NCBI GenBank assembly: GCA_025617745.1
Contig: CM046863.1
Coordinates: 13,954,875-14,018,874 of the forward strand
Length of the DNA stretch: 64,000 bases
Reading direction: 5' to 3'
From: Heliocidaris erythrogramma
Lineage: Eukaryota > Echinodermata > Echinoidea > Camarodonta > Echinometridae
Of the stretch, positions 42,960 to 53,996 are shown one piece after another (position 1 is the first letter of the stretch; each line of letters starts with the position of its first letter). The notes below the pieces were generated by a model, which saw only the letters and a list, made by a program, of their open reading frames with translations, had not been told where the DNA came from and made no database searches. A program made the translations under genes and the position numbers.

Positions 42960-43486
42960 ATTGCACTGTATGTAACAGGGTTTGATGCAGCTGAGAGTGG
43001 GAAAGCTCTAACGTTTTAGCAAATTTGAGAGAAAGATAACGGCCCCTAGCAAACAATTTTTAAAGTGGAAAGTTTTAGTTCAACGCCCCGACTGCTTTTC
43101 AATTATTTAGACGCAATATTGCACTGTATGTTACTGGGGTGGATGCATGGAGGAGGGAGTTTTTCCCCTCCCACGCGAAGCGCAAAAGCTCTGACGTTTT
43201 GTAGCATATTTGAGAAAAAGACAACAATTTTCTTATGGCAGAAAATTATAGTTCGAAGCCCCGACTGCTTTCCAATTATTTAGACGCAATATTGCACTGT
43301 ATGTAACTGGGGAGGATGCAGGGAGGGGGTAGTTATTTCCTTCTTCCTGCGCGCGCGAAGCGCGAAAACTTTGACGTTTTAGCAAATTTTCCACCGCTTT
43401 TTCGCTCTCGCCTCTCCCTTGTTTAGCGGTTGAATAGGGGGGGGGGGGCATGGTCCACTTGTGCTCCCCCTGTCTACGCCAGTGAT
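42960..43486 (-). mobile_element. Inverted copy of the CACTGGCGTAG tandem-repeat element
   Basis: Three units of about 160 bases (starting near 42965, 43115, 43270) with GCACTGTATGTAACTGGGG, GCGAAGCGC and GACGTTTTAGCAAATTT. The terminus GCTCCCCCTGTCTACGCCAG is at 43464-43483, the inverse of the left end at 7858. G-run 43437-43448. Other end lost. Confidence 0.7.
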
Positions 43487-43930
43487 GACATGAAAGAACC
43501 AAAAATATACCTTTCATCCACTGGTTCATAGGCCTCGGACCAGTGCGTATGCATGGGCAATAGAGTTACCAAAATTGAACTAACTACCGATATAATGCGG
43601 GATATGAGCTCATGAATGTTCCGTGCCATCTGTGGTCATGACTAATTTATGCACCGTCAAGACACAGGTGGAAAGGGTTCTTCCCAGTACTAATAGGGGA
43701 AAACATTTTAATAAGGTGTTCACGAAATGCCTCCCTCACCATGCTCAGTGCGCAGGGCGTCGCAAGAACATTTTGAATGGGGGGGGGGGGGTGGGGTGAC
43801 ACCCAAATTTGCCGACAAAAATGTTACACCCTTACCCCCCCCCCCCCCCCCCCCCCCCCTCCCTCTCACAAAATAGAAAACAGATGTAGAGATCTTGGTC
43901 ATACAGGAGTGGGCTGACGCCTTTTGCCCG
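43487..43930. other. Spacer with G11 and C>20 runs
   Basis: G-run at 43778-43789 and a C-run at 43836-43859. No coding signal. Confidence 0.5.
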
Positions 43931-44342
43931 AATATCAACTTTCCAATTTAGCGAGCTATTTTTTGCACTTTTCGTAGTGAAAATTTACGGAAGTTACATA
44001 ATTATCTCGGAATCCCGCTGCCAAAATATGTGAATATTCTTTCTCATCGCTGCCCGAATAAAAAGAGGTGCTTGCCAGAATATCGGAACTTCGAAATTTT
44101 TAGGAGGGAGCGAAGCGACCGAGCAAAATATTTGTTGAAATTTTCGTTTTATTTTTATTTTTATTTATTACAAAAATCACGAAATCTCGAGCTCGGGAAT
44201 TATTCAGTTTCTGTGTAGTATCACATTCCATGAAATCAAATTACAAACATGACGTTTATGACGTTCATGAAGATTATTTATTTATTTTATTTATTATTAT
44301 TTTTATTTATTTTGCCAGTCTATGATGGGCAAAAGCATGCTT

Positions 44343-44505
44343 CAGTGGCGGATCAAGGAATTTGAAATTTGAAAGGGGGGGGGGGGCGTCAGCGGCGAGG
44401 GAGCGGAGGGTTGCGTGGGGGTATCCCCCTCCCGCGGTAAAAATCACAACACGGAAAAAACTAAGGGGCGCACGCCCTTGGCGCCCCTGCCTGGATCCGC
44501 CACTG
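44343..44505. mobile_element. Short hAT-type MITE
   Basis: CAGTGGCGGATCAAGG at the left and CCTGGATCCGCCACTG at the right are a TIR of the widespread hAT MITE type. 163 bases. Flanking 8-mers (GCATGCTT and CTGCATTA) do not match, so the target duplication has decayed or ends are off by a few bases. Confidence 0.75.
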
Positions 44506-46069
44506 CTGCATTATATATTTAATTTCATACCAATAGTGCATGGTCTATTATGCACTTCTCTGGTTTGTGTGCACATCCCAAGTGTAGGTTTGTTTCACCT
44601 TGGCCCAAGGTGAACGGTGGGATAATAATTTTGTAATCAAAATACAGTGTGGACCTACAATATGAATGGTATATTTTGGACACCTTGCTGCCAAAATGAA
44701 TGTGACTCTATTTTATCACTTTATTGCGGGTCCCATTGTTTGCTGTCCAAACCACTCTTTCTGAAATTACTATAGCGAGCTACAAGCGAACGAGGAAAAT
44801 GCACTCTGTTTATGATAAGGTATCACTTCGTCGTCAAAATGAGTTATAGGCCTAAGAAATACCTATAGTAATCGTTCAGCTCGCTTGCCAAATTCATTTC
44901 CCAAATCATCTCGTATGTAGGGGAGAGAGCAGCGAAGGGGAAAAATTGATATACATGTTGTTATTTTGTCATCAAAATACACCATGTGACTCTAAGATGT
45001 CTAAATAAACTATCACCTACCTACCTTCCGAATATGACGCTATTTGGGCTCCTCGCTTGCCGTCCAAAGCCATTCTATTTCTACGAGCGAGCTACCGACA
45101 AAATTTATTTTCTTTAAAATGTAGATTTATCACAAAAATATTATTTTCGTTATGCACATCTTCTTCCAGAATTGAATTATAGTCGGACATCGATGCCCAA
45201 ATATATTCAGGTATCTCGCTGCTGGAATTGGAGTAAATTGCTGCCCGCAAACATGTCGTGTCTTGTGTCTAGATATTATGAGCGAAAAAAAGGGAAATTA
45301 CATATTCAGAACAGTAACTCAATTCTCATGATTTTATTAACGTACATTTTTATCGGCATCTTCCATTCCCGCGGTAGGAATAGGCATTTGGTTAGAGGCG
45401 TTATCTCCTGAAAATTCATCTATGTTAGGTCCAATTGCCTCTCCAATCTTCGCAGTACAGTATCATGAAGTACTAAAAATTATGTAAGCATGGTAAGTGG
45501 AAGAATATTATAACATAATTATGTCATTAGATAGAGATACAATATGCATATTAATTTCCTTTCTTAAGAAAAGTAATAATAGTTGTTCAGATACTTAAAA
45601 TGCGAGTTCTAATTTTCCGTTTTCTGTTTTATTATCTTTAGTCTTTTTTCTTTCCTTTCCATTTCGAACGTATTTCTGGTGGGTTTTTCGGGGGATGAAC
45701 TAGGGAATGGCCCCCTTGTGCCCCCACGTAATACACCTGTAGTGGGCGTGCCGAGGGTATCCGCCTGCACTGCGGGGACTTTAAAAATTACCCTCAATAA
45801 ATATTTAAAATTTCAGAGCATCGGAGAGTGGTTTTATAATTCTTGATTTTGGTCATCATAATGAAAAGAAAAAGGAAATTTTATGACGATGTTGATGGTA
45901 ATCATATACGAATAATAATCATCTCCGCCATTATCGTTATCAATATCATCATCGTAATTGTCCTCCTTAAATCCATGGGCGTCGCTAGAGGTGGGGGTGT
46001 AGGGGATGCCACCCCCCCCCCCCCCACACACACACACACTCAAAAGAGTTGTCGGCAAATGCGCTACCT

Positions 46070-46225
46070 CTGTTGGGAAAAGAGAAAAGGATGGCGGAAG
46101 GGAGAAGGAAGAGGAAGAGAAAAGGAGAAAAGAGAAATGAGAAGGAAAAAGAAAGGGGAAACGAAAGGAAAACAAAAACGGAGAAAACAAAGAAAGGAAA
46201 AGGGAAGGAAAGAAAAATAAGGAAA
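46070..46225 (+). repeat. Polypurine stretch
   Basis: About 150 bases nearly all A and G on the plus strand (GGAAGAGGAAGAGAAAAGGA and similar), next to a C-run and CA repeat (46010-46037). Long homopurine tracts can form triplex DNA. Open frames here are composition artefacts. Confidence 0.8.
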
Positions 46226-47229
46226 AACTTGTCAATTCTTTTTTGCTCGCTCGCTCGCAAAAACTTTAAACTGAAATTTAATATTCAGTGCACCCCTCAC
46301 CCGAGGATTTTAAAAGTTCCGATATTCTGGCAACCACCACTTTATATTCGGGGAGCGAGGAGAAAGAAAATTCACATATTTGGACAGCGAGATTCCGAGA
46401 TAATTACGTAACTGATGTACATTTTCTCTACGAAAGTTTTGTTGTTGTGTTTTTTAATCGAAATTGAAAAGTTGATATTCGGGCAAAAGGCGTTCCCTTT
46501 CGGCAAAGTTCCGCATTCGGGGAGCCACCACATTATTCGGGGAGCAGAGTGAGGTGCCAGAATATCCACATCATTATTTGTGCAGCGAGGTTCCGAGATA
46601 ATGATATAACTTCTGTATATTTTCTCTACGAAAATTCCAAAAAATAGCTCAAAAAATTTTGTGAGGGGACGGGGAGATTAGGATGCAGTATTTTTGTCGG
46701 CAAATTTGGGAGTCGTACCCTAAATTAACAAATTTAGAGATTAAAAATTTGATATTCGGCAAAAGACGTCCCCCTTCGGCAATGGGTTGCAGACCCCTCC
46801 TCGGAGGATTTCAAAAGTTCCAATACTCGGGTAACCACCACTTCATATTCGGGCAGCGAGATTCAGAGATAATTATTATGTAACTTCTGTATGTATCTTC
46901 TGTACATTTTCTCTACGAAAAAGATTTTTTTTAAATTGCTCGCTCGCTTGCTTCGCTCGCTTGCAGAAAATTCGAAATTGAAAAGTTGATATTCGGGCAA
47001 AGGCGTCCTCCTTCGGCAAAGTTCCGATATTTGGGGAACCACCACATTATTCGGGCAGCAAAGTGAGGTGCCAGAATATCCACATATTTGGGCAGCAAGG
47101 TTCCCAGATAATTATGTAACTTCTGTACATTTTCACTACGAAAAGTCACCCCCCCCCCCCCCCCCCCGATCGATACCCATGTTAGCTAAAGGGTCAAAAC
47201 ACTGGATCCTCGATCCTCGTGGTAGTTCC

Positions 47230-47354
47230 AGTAAGCAATGTACGAGGATGATGTACAGGCCTGATCACTATGAGGGGGGGGGGGCGCTCTTTGTCCCCCC
47301 CCCCCCCCCTCATAGTGATCAGGCCTGTACATCATCCTCGTACATTGCTTACTT
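47230..47354. mobile_element. Perfect hairpin with poly-G/poly-C inner stem
   Basis: AGTAAGCAATGTACGAGGAT followed by GATGTACAGGCCTGATCACT and ATGAG is mirrored without mismatch at 47309-47354. Inside lie a G-run (47275-47284) and a C-run (47296-47310) around an 11-base loop GCGCTCTTTGT. Perfect arms in a heavily mutated region mean recent origin or gene conversion. Confidence 0.85.
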
Positions 47355-47399
47355 TTTACCCGAGCAGAAAAAAAATAGAAAGACAACTATAGATTCCCC

Positions 47400-48777
47400 C
47401 CTTTATTTTTAGAGCCTTTTGGAGGGCTGGCGAAAAAAATTGATTCTTGGACGGCCGGCGACAAAACAAAATTTCTGCTGAAAGTTTACATTTTGGAGCA
47501 CTTACTTACATACGTATTTTGCATGGTTCTAATGCAAAATTATTACTTTTTCTTTTCTTTAAAATCGATTTTACCCCTCCTCCACTTGGATGATTGGGGG
47601 GGGGGGGGGGACTGCCCCTCCCCCGTACTTCCGGTGCCTATATGGCCAGATGCATGCATTCAGTAAGTATATCTTTCTTGTTGAGGGTTGGTTCCATCAT
47701 GGTTCGATCAATCCTGACAAATTCGGTTATTAAAGTTCCAGTTATGACAATTTCGACAAGTAAAAATGAAATAAGAAATATAATTATGGTCCCAGCTAGG
47801 TCTCCCGGTTCACACCCCGGCCGATTTGAGTGAGCTTGCATTGTGATCATACAGCCCAGGCGAAATAAAATCTAAATTACAGCCCGGGTTACAGCCAACA
47901 GTGCACGCGAACAAAATGGGGGGAAAAAATTATGCCAGCCGTTGTAATTGTAAGGTATAGAGAGAGAAATGGAGAGAGAGAGAGGGGGGGGGGGAGAAAG
48001 GGGGGGATAAAAGACGCGCCAACATTGCGGGTATGTGTTGGGCCTTTTGCTGCTTGAAGTATACTGTACACGTAACAGTGGGCTTGTTCTATCGGCAAGC
48101 TGTCTACATACTGTAGATTTATTACAAATGCACAGAAGACAAATAAGGTAGCCCACGTTGTTTATTGAAAGTCACCAAAAGAAACACCTTACCACTATCG
48201 ACATCATTTTCGGGTAGTTTTTTTCTATTGTTCAGCATGTTGTTGTCCGGCGAAAGCGATTACACTTCTTTTACCCATATAATGATACAACCACAACTCG
48301 GCGGTTGTGTATAGCTTGCAGCTGTTATGCTCCTGTCGAGACCCGCTAGCTGCGCCCTGGGCGGTAACGACGGCCGGATCAGCCGGCCGGCCAGTGAGTG
48401 TCGTTTTGCTTGCACCATAGAGTTACATACGCACGCACAGCTGCAACTGTAGTAGCTGGCAGACAGCTCACCCCACTTGGGAAAAATTGGGCGATATTCC
48501 GAAACAAATCCACCTCCAGTTTTCGTTCAACCGAGGGAGGGCGTAGAGCCGTTACGCGTTTCAAACAAATCACTCGACAATTTCGGTCTCGAAAAGGGTA
48601 TAAACTGATGGTTGATTTGACACCCGATTTATTCAAAATGCCTCAAAATTATGGAAAATATTATTATTGGTTACATTTGATATTGTAGTGTTCATCAAAG
48701 CTTTTATGACTGTTAATCGCCAGTTTTGTTGTCATTACGAAACTGTTACCACTCCTATAATTTACCTTTAAAAAATG
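47400..48777. other. No gene supported
   Basis: G-run at 47597-47609, GA/G runs at 47965-47996. A B-box-like GGTTCACACCCC at 47808 lacks a matching A box. GC-rich 48300-48600 has CG dinucleotides but no convincing frame. Confidence 0.4.
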
Positions 48778-48779
48778 TA

Positions 48780-50462
48780 CACTGTTGGTCATAATGGTAG
48801 CATAATTTTTTTTTCTACCTTTCGTACACTATTGACAACAATACGAGTCATTTTTTGCAAAATAAAGCTTATATCTTCACCGATTTTATTGATAAATCTG
48901 TTCTCAACATATGAAATAAAAAATATAAGACAAAAATTAATTCATACAAACTTTATACACTGGTTTAAACCACTTTTGACAAACACAATCATCCAGACCT
49001 TGGATTCCTGGAAAAATGTATCGTTTTTGGTAAATGTTTAACCATGATAATTTTATCGTGAAAAATAAAATCTTGGGATCTTTTGATGATTGAAGGGAAG
49101 TGTTCCTCTTTTTAATCTTGTTGGGTCACTTAGTACCTGGTATGGCCACCTCTGGCACGCACCAGTGCCTCCACACGCCGTGGCATACTGTCCACAAGGT
49201 TGTTGATGGTGTTCAAGGGCAGTGCATCCCACTCTTCGGTCAGTGCCTGGGCTAACTCCAGCACATTTTGAGGATGATTGTTTCTCTCATTGATGGCACG
49301 GCCCAATGCATCCCAGGCGTGCTCAATGGGGGTTCATGTCGGGGGAACAGACAGGCCGGCACGTCCTCTGCGTCAAGGATTTCCCTCACCAGACGTGCCC
49401 TATGTGATCGAGCGTTGTCGTCTTGGAGCTGAAAGTTATTGCCATATACCCTTCTCGCGTATGGAAGACCATGGCGTTCCAGGATATCGCGGTACACGAC
49501 GGCGTTGACGTTTCCTTCAGGTGCAGCCAATGACGTTTTTTCCGCCATAACATATTCCGACCCATACCATCACTGAGCCTCCACCCGCTTGATTGGTTTC
49601 CTGGACACAGTCATTACGGAGGTTCTCGCCCCACAATCGTCGAACCCTCTGCCTCCCATCGGTGAGGTCAAGGATGTACCGGCTTTCATCAGTGAAGATT
49701 ACATGGCGCCAGTGACCAAGCTGCCATCTCCTGTGCCTCCTAGCCCACTGGAGTCGAGCAACCCGGTGGCGAACAGTGAGACGTGGAACCTTGGTCATTC
49801 GCCGGGCTTTGTAGCCATGTTGGACAAGTCTCCTGTTTACGGTTTCCCGTGAAACGTTCACTCCGAAGTGCCTCCTCCACAAGTGGCAAAGACGACTCGC
49901 TGGCATTCTCCGGTTCCTACGGCACATGTTCAGCAGTTGACGGTCATCCCGTGCGGATGTTATTCGTGGTCGACCTGTAGATCTCTCTGGACTCAAAGTA
50001 CCCGCCTCTCGATGTCTTCTGACGATGCGGCACACACAACTCTGCGATAGTCCAAGAATTTCTGCAATCTGGGCCTGTGTCCGTCCATTCCGTCGGAGTG
50101 CAAGGACCCTCTGACGAATTGCAAGTGCCGTTGGGCTAGGCATAGTGTAAGGAATCAATGTACCAAATTTGGTAGGAATTGATCAAGCTAACTCTGAAAA
50201 CGGGCTGTTAACACACGTAGGCTTTCTGCACGAAATGGACAGCAAAACAACAGCAGAAAGGAGGCTCCGCCTTTCATAGCACCAAACAATAAGATAGGCC
50301 ACGTTATGGAATGTTTCACTTGACCGACTTTTACCTCGACAATACAAAATCATTATGTAATCAATGAACCTGGTCAATATTATCTATTTAGGCTTTTAAA
50401 TATGATTAAATCAACGGATGACTATGAAAATACGAATTATGCTAACATTATGACCAACAGTG
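48780..50462 (-). mobile_element. Complete Tc1/mariner element
   Basis: CACTGTTGGTCATAATGGTA at 48780 and its inverse CATTATGACCAACAGTG ending at 50462 are the TIRs, flanked by TA at 48778-48779 and 50463-50464, the Tc1 target duplication. Size 1683 bp, normal for the family. One minus-strand transposase frame with lesions. Confidence 0.92.
49130..50143 (-). pseudogene. Tc1-like DDE transposase, frameshifted
   Basis: 338 codons from MPSPTALAIRQ (50143) to GGHTRY-TAA (49130). The N-terminus has a double helix-turn-helix (RTQAQIAEILGLSQSCVCRI and the second near SRLCHLWRRHFG), with a STGRPR motif between. The catalytic triad is legible: HVIFTDESRY, LQDDNARSH and PIEHAWDALG. Two shifts break it: an A-run near 49528 (YGGK/EKTSL) and a C-run near 49337 just before the DMNPIEH block. 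Both are homopolymer slips, so the copy is young. It would cut at TIR ends and insert at TA. Closely fits Tc1 length. Confidence 0.9.
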
Positions 50463-50537
50463 TATATGAGATGAACATTTCAATTAATTGCTGACTATTA
50501 ATTTATGCAATCAACTTTACGGGCCAACCTCGATTAG

Positions 50538-51205
50538 CATATGTGACACTCCACCACAAAGCGACCAATAAGTCGGAAATTTGGGTTTTAAATTTCAGAA
50601 CAGTTTGAAAGCTCATATTCTTAGCTTTAAAATGATATATAACTTGTCTTGCATAGACTAAGCACACCCTTATAGATTACAATGAGAATGTCAGAGTGTC
50701 AGAGAGGCTAATGACCAAAACAATAGAGAAAACGGTCTCTAAAGAAGAGCGACCATTTAAGAGCGCCTAATCTGTGTCCTATTGTTTGTCGCACAAAAGG
50801 AGGAGTCAAAACTCCAAAGCCTACACTGTGAAGTACTCATTGGATACCTTTAAAATAGATATATTTCTTTCTTCGTGCAGATTTTGAATATCAGACAGTG
50901 CATAGTTTTTGAGCTATACCAGAAAAGCACTGTGAACTACGATCCCAGCAAGCTGACTCACAAAGTTAGAATATCCAGGAAAAATGGTCATTTTGAATGA
51001 GAGTAAAAACATATTTCAGCATGTTTTTTACACCGAAATTTTGTCAGATGGTAGATTAATAAATTAACTTTCAGAAACTTTCAGAAAATTAACTTACCAA
51101 AAACTTAAAATAGAAAATTCCAGCCCAAACAACCTTTTTCAGATTTTTACTCTAAAACTCCTATTGCGACTTATTGGTCGTTTTGTGGTGGAGGGTCACA
51201 TATGC
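50538..51205. mobile_element. MITE, fuller sister of 4333-4652
   Basis: Ends GCATATGTGACACTCCACCA and TGGTGGAGGGTCACATATGC; TIR about 45 bases, including CGACCAATAAGTCG. Interior AT-rich, no gene. Palindromic GCATATG at both ends hides the exact target duplication, perhaps TA or ATAT. Confidence 0.85.
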
Positions 51206-51259
51206 TATATGTTAGCTCCCTTTACCAAAATTTATTACTGTGATTTTTATCAAGATCTA

Positions 51260-52293
51260 GGTAAACTGGGGGAATATGGAGCCCTTCAGCACAAAATGAT
51301 AGTTTTGAACATGTAACAAACATTCTCTTCACTTCTCTCTTTTACTGGTGGAAGAACTATTTATTGCCTACATGTGTGTGTGTGTGTGTAATTGGGTTTT
51401 TACAGACGTGTATCAATCAGATATGATTATTTACGTCTGGGACCGACCTTTAACGTCACCATCCGAAAGACGTGACTCAGTCTCGAACCTGGGTCCGCTG
51501 AATCAGTTTATAATTTCCACTGGTAGCTGGATTACAGGCGCACGCCACAATGCCCAGTTATTTATTGCCTACATAAAATCACTAAAGTTAGAAAAAAAAT
51601 AATTGTCTTGTATAAATAAAAGACAAAATAAACAAAAGTGTCACGGATCCACATTACCCCAATGAACGGGTAATATGGAGCCCATACACAATCTATACTG
51701 AAATTTGATTATGCTCGTAATTGGTATACAATTAACAATTAATTTTTTTAACAAGTGAAAGTTCTCTTCAAACTATAAATTATACATCATGTAATGATTA
51801 TAACTACACAACAGAACAATACTGCACTAGCCATCAACAGTCTGTGCATGAATGCTGCATGTTTACAAGGGGCTCCATATTACCCAAAAGATATTGTGGC
51901 TATGTAAATGGATTGTACAGGCCATTCACTCAACCATGATAGATACACATGCACTCAGCACCAGTATACAACCCACATTATGCACTTATTATGATACAAT
52001 CAAGATATGATTACGCAAAGTAGGTTTACAACAGCAATCTTTACATTTTCGGGCTTATAAGGAGCCAAAAAATGGCACGAAAATCGCTTACCTTTCTCCA
52101 ATATGTTGGATTTTGTTGTGGATATCCGAGACCTACCAGCTAACTTCGTGTTTACAGAGTGGCAGTGGGCGCAACTGTTACAGGTCACATAACAAGCATT
52201 TAAACCACAGAGGGGGCTATAACACTTTTCTACAATTAGATTTCTATGCATGGCTCCATATTACCCCGAGGCTCCATATTCCCCCAGTTTACC
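51260..52293. mobile_element. PIF/Harbinger-like non-autonomous element with subterminal repeats
   Basis: GGTAAACTGGGGGAATATGG and four more bases at 51260 are matched perfectly, inverted, at 52270-52293. CTA flanks both sides (51257-51259, 52294-52296), a 3-bp duplication as made by PIF/Harbinger-type transposases. The subterminal phrase GGCTCCATATTACCC recurs at 51868 and 52252 and inverted at 51668, probable transposase-binding sites. No transposase. It contains the SINE at 51374-51558. Confidence 0.75.
51374..51558 (-). mobile_element. SINE with 7SL-RNA-like head and (AC)n tail
   Basis: Perfect 16-bp direct repeats TATTTATTGCCTACAT lie at 51358-51373 and 51559-51574, so this 185-base unit is a complete retroposon. 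Read on the minus strand it begins ACTGGGCATTG, then TGGCGTGCGCCTGTAATCC and AGCTAC, which matches the 5' Alu domain of SRP 7SL RNA including the UGUAAU loop. A Pol III B box GGTTCGAGACT follows about 55 bases later. The body has TTTCGGATGGTGACGTTAAA and GGTCGGTCCC, a phrase seen in marine-invertebrate SINEs. The 3' end is (AC)8-9. Long duplications fit LINE-machinery insertion. Confidence 0.8.
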
Positions 52294-52296
52294 CTA

Positions 52297-52647
52297 TGTA
52301 TCATTGTGATTTTCGTTATAATCTCATTCATTCATTCATATATCGGGCTTTAGAATATGACCACGTTTCGACCATGTTGTGAGGTAGGAATCAATATCCC
52401 CGTCAAAAGGGGTCCAATTGACCCCGTGCGGGTTTGTGCATAGTTGACCACACATTTCTAAGAGTGTTGAGATATTTCGTATTCTGGAAATAGTTGCATA
52501 TCTTGTTTCAATTTGCCGCCCATGCTAATTACAACAAAATGTAAAAGAGTAGGAGGCATTTTAATATATCCATACGATGGCAACTTTCCTAGCTCAGCGT
52601 AAGGCAGTATTCTCGATCAGCAAGAAGGAAACTATGTGTGACATTTT
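52297..52647. other. Spacer, nothing identified
   Basis: No frame or repeat end recognised. Confidence 0.3.
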
Positions 52648-52654
52648 CATCATC

Positions 52655-53560
52655 ATCATCATAGTCAGGTAGTGCCCGTAGGCGCTGCTGTGGTCTTGAT
52701 GAGAGTCCGCCATGATTTTCTTTCGGTGCCATACTGCCTCCATTCCATGCTTTTATGTCGTCTGTCCATGCTGTTGTTGGACGTCCTCTGCCACGGCGTC
52801 CCTCCACTGTCCCTTGGATAATTTGTTTTTCGAGACTGACCTCTCTCCTGATCACATGGCCAAAATAACGTAGCTTCCTCTCTCTGATATACTTTAACAA
52901 GACCAGCTCAGATCCAATCTGTTCCAGTACCCAATCGTTAGTTCTTTTGCTTTGCCAGGATACCCTCAGCAGTCGTCTGTAGCACCACATCTCAAATGCC
53001 TCAATTCGTTTTCTGTTCATTTTGGTTAATGACCATGACTCACTTCCATACAAGGCGATAGCAAAAACGGTTGCTTGCATGAAACGCATCTTTAATCCCT
53101 TCGATAATCCTCTGCTTTTCCAGATGTGTGCCATATTCTGAGTTATGCTTCTTGCCATTGCTAATCTTCGCTTAATGTCGGTGGTACTCTCACTTTTAGT
53201 AGTGATCATAGACCCCAAGTAATTGAATTGTTGGACTTCTTCTATCTTCTCTCCATCTACAGCAATGTCGCTACCATCCTTATCCTTGTCAATGACCATT
53301 ATCTTTGTCTTCTTTGTATTGAGTAGCAGTCCTTTCTTCTCACTTGCAACCTTCACTCTCTCTAGCAGGTCAACCAACTGATCCTTGCTGCTGCAGATGA
53401 GTGTGGTATCATCAGCATACTTTAGGTTTGTGACTTGATATCCACCAAATCTTACACCGCCCTCAAAACCATCCAGAGCCTCTCTCATGATCTCTTCAGA
53501 GTATATGTTGAAAAGGCTTGGTGACAATATACATCCTTGTCGTAAACCTCTACCTATCTT
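52655..53560 (-). pseudogene. RTE ORF, RT palm end and C-terminal domain
   Basis: Open frame LSPSLFNIYSEEIMREAL, NLKYADDTTLIC (catalytic YADD), KIMVIDK, QQFNYLGSMITT, FAIALYGSESWSLTK, MWCYRRLLRVSW, RYFGHVIRR and RRGRGRPTTAWTDDIK. This order and the KLRYFGH..RRGRGRP tail are diagnostic of RTE LINEs. No lesion for about 290 codons. The reading continues past the foldback into 53997. Confidence 0.85.
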
Positions 53561-53996
53561 CAGTCAGACCCAACTCCGTAATACCGAGCACAGGTATATA
53601 CTCCGAAAACGGCGTATAGAACAAGATGAATATAGAGCCCTCATCGTTCAGTGCGAGGCAGTGTGTACAAAAGGCATGGGGAAAATCATGCAGTGTCGAC
53701 CTGCTGTTGATAATATATTTTTCAAAAATAATGCTGCGGATATATTTATTTCAAATGTTTGTCATTTGAAATTCACTTCATATGACGAATCATTCAAGGA
53801 TTTTGAAGATAATTGACACGCAGCATTATTTTTAAGAATATGTATGTCGTTGGCAGGTTGACTTTGCAAGATTTTCCACATGCCTTTTGTACACACTGTC
53901 TCATACTGAACGATGAGGGCTCTATATTCATCTTGTTCTATACGCCGTTTTCGGAGTATATACCTGTGCTCGGTATTACGGAGTTGGGTCTGACTG
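53561..53996. mobile_element. 436-bp foldback element with 5-bp target duplication
   Basis: ATCTT at 53556-53560 and at 53997-54001 flanks exactly. The ends are CAGTCAGACCCAACTCCGTA and its inverse. The arms are about 180 bases (53561-53740, 53817-53996) with a 75-base centre. Arms differ by a few substitutions and small indels. It splits the RTE RT between KWFKI and GRGLRQG. Five-base duplication with CAGT ends does not fit Tc1, hAT, piggyBac or Harbinger. Confidence 0.9.

Larger units (their letters stand above)
43931..47115. repeat. Degenerate repeat region with ATTCGGGCAGCGAG words
   Basis: Words such as CGAATAT, CGCTGCC, GCTCGCTCGC and GAGCGAAGCGACCGAG recur throughout. Four clearer units of about 190-310 bases lie at 46300-47115, each with TTC.ATATTC.GG.AACCACCAC, ATTCGGG.AGCGAG, then TTCCGAGATAATTA.GTAACT and TACATTTTCTCTACGAAAA. 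Related pieces are at 10640-10785. No transposase or TIR found. Confidence 0.6.

Noticed and set aside
45834-46411. Long frames rich in Lys/Glu/Arg or Phe/Ser/Leu
   Set aside because: Artefacts of the polypurine tract at 46070-46225 read in several frames.
47780-47830. Second tRNA-like Pol III promoter (GGTTCACACCCC)
   Set aside because: No A box at the right spacing and no acceptor-stem pairing.
48379-48688. Overlapping 85-96-codon frames on both strands
   Set aside because: No motif, no fitting splice sites; probably chance in a GC-richer patch.
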